Positions 5,103 through 5,152 of a stretch of DNA of 5,152 nt are shown here, one piece after another; positions within the stretch are counted from its first letter, which is position 1, and every line of letters starts with the position of its first letter. The DNA is from CAZKEG01 sp964601575 (GTDB lineage: Bacteria > Desulfobacterota > Thermodesulfobacteria > Thermodesulfobacteriales > Thermodesulfatatoraceae), in the NCBI GenBank assembly GCA_964601575.1, contig CAZROA010000078.1, positions 1 to 5,152 on the forward strand. The letters are read 5' to 3'. The notes beneath the pieces were generated by a model, which did no database searches, was not told the origin of the DNA, and worked only from the letters and a program-made list of their open reading frames with translations. Made by a program: the position numbers and the translations under genes.

Positions 5103-5152
5103 ATGGCCATTTTACCACCAAAGGTCAAAATCGACTTCACCGATGAGCTCCT
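5103..5152 (+). CDS. Start of an unidentified protein (3' end outside window)
   Basis: An open frame begins at ATG 5103 behind an excellent Shine-Dalgarno and runs to the window edge. The visible residues are MAILPPKVKIDFTDEL. There is no signal peptide or membrane segment in this part, and I do not recognise the family from 16 residues. It follows the methyltransferase by 86 bp on the same strand without a clear terminator between, so it may be read from the same transcript or from its own promoter. Confidence 0.7.
   Translation, partial: MAILPPKVKIDFTDEL

Overview
The window reads as an ordinary, densely packed stretch of chromosome from an anaerobic-type, possibly thermophilic bacterium. 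There are no RNA genes, insertion sequences, phage genes or CRISPR repeats. Codon use strongly favours GCC (Ala) and GGCC is conspicuously frequent. The proteins are rich in Glu, Lys and Arg. The gene set (two-domain ClC-CBS, YccU-type CoA-binding protein, ScpA, three-Cys zinc-type HemB) fits a Desulfobacterota or Thermodesulfobacteria-like organism. That placement is inference from gene style, not from a marker gene.

Layout: positions 1-435 (+) carry the C-terminal end of an ABC-2 type transporter permease. Its stop codon abuts, with no spacer, the stop codon of a convergent hemB (436-1407, minus), the porphobilinogen synthase of haem/sirohaem/cobalamin precursor synthesis. Upstream of hemB on the same strand, 70 bp away, is a ClC-family anion channel or transporter with two C-terminal CBS domains (1478-3223, minus). 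The two may be co-transcribed. A 59-bp divergent intergenic region then separates the ClC gene from a plus-strand run. That run holds a small CoA_binding_2 (YccU-like) protein (3283-3729), the condensin kleisin subunit scpA (3786-4484) and a membrane-anchored class I methyltransferase (4477-5016) overlapping scpA by 8 bp. The window ends in the first 16 codons of an unidentified gene starting at 5103.

The points most worth a second look are these. (1) The methyltransferase has an N-terminal membrane helix and motifs (GYEINPW, a late CNFSLPGW block) that resemble the eukaryotic FAM173 (ANTKMT/ATPSCKMT) lysine methyltransferases, and it is translationally coupled to scpA where scpB would usually sit. 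(2) The ClC protein has Pro instead of Ser in the anion-selectivity motif (GPGVP) and Val at the position of the internal proton glutamate. (3) A 13-bp GC-rich inverted repeat in the leader of the last gene would bury that gene's Shine-Dalgarno sequence in any transcript reading in from upstream. No multi-gene novel defence or metabolic system is visible.
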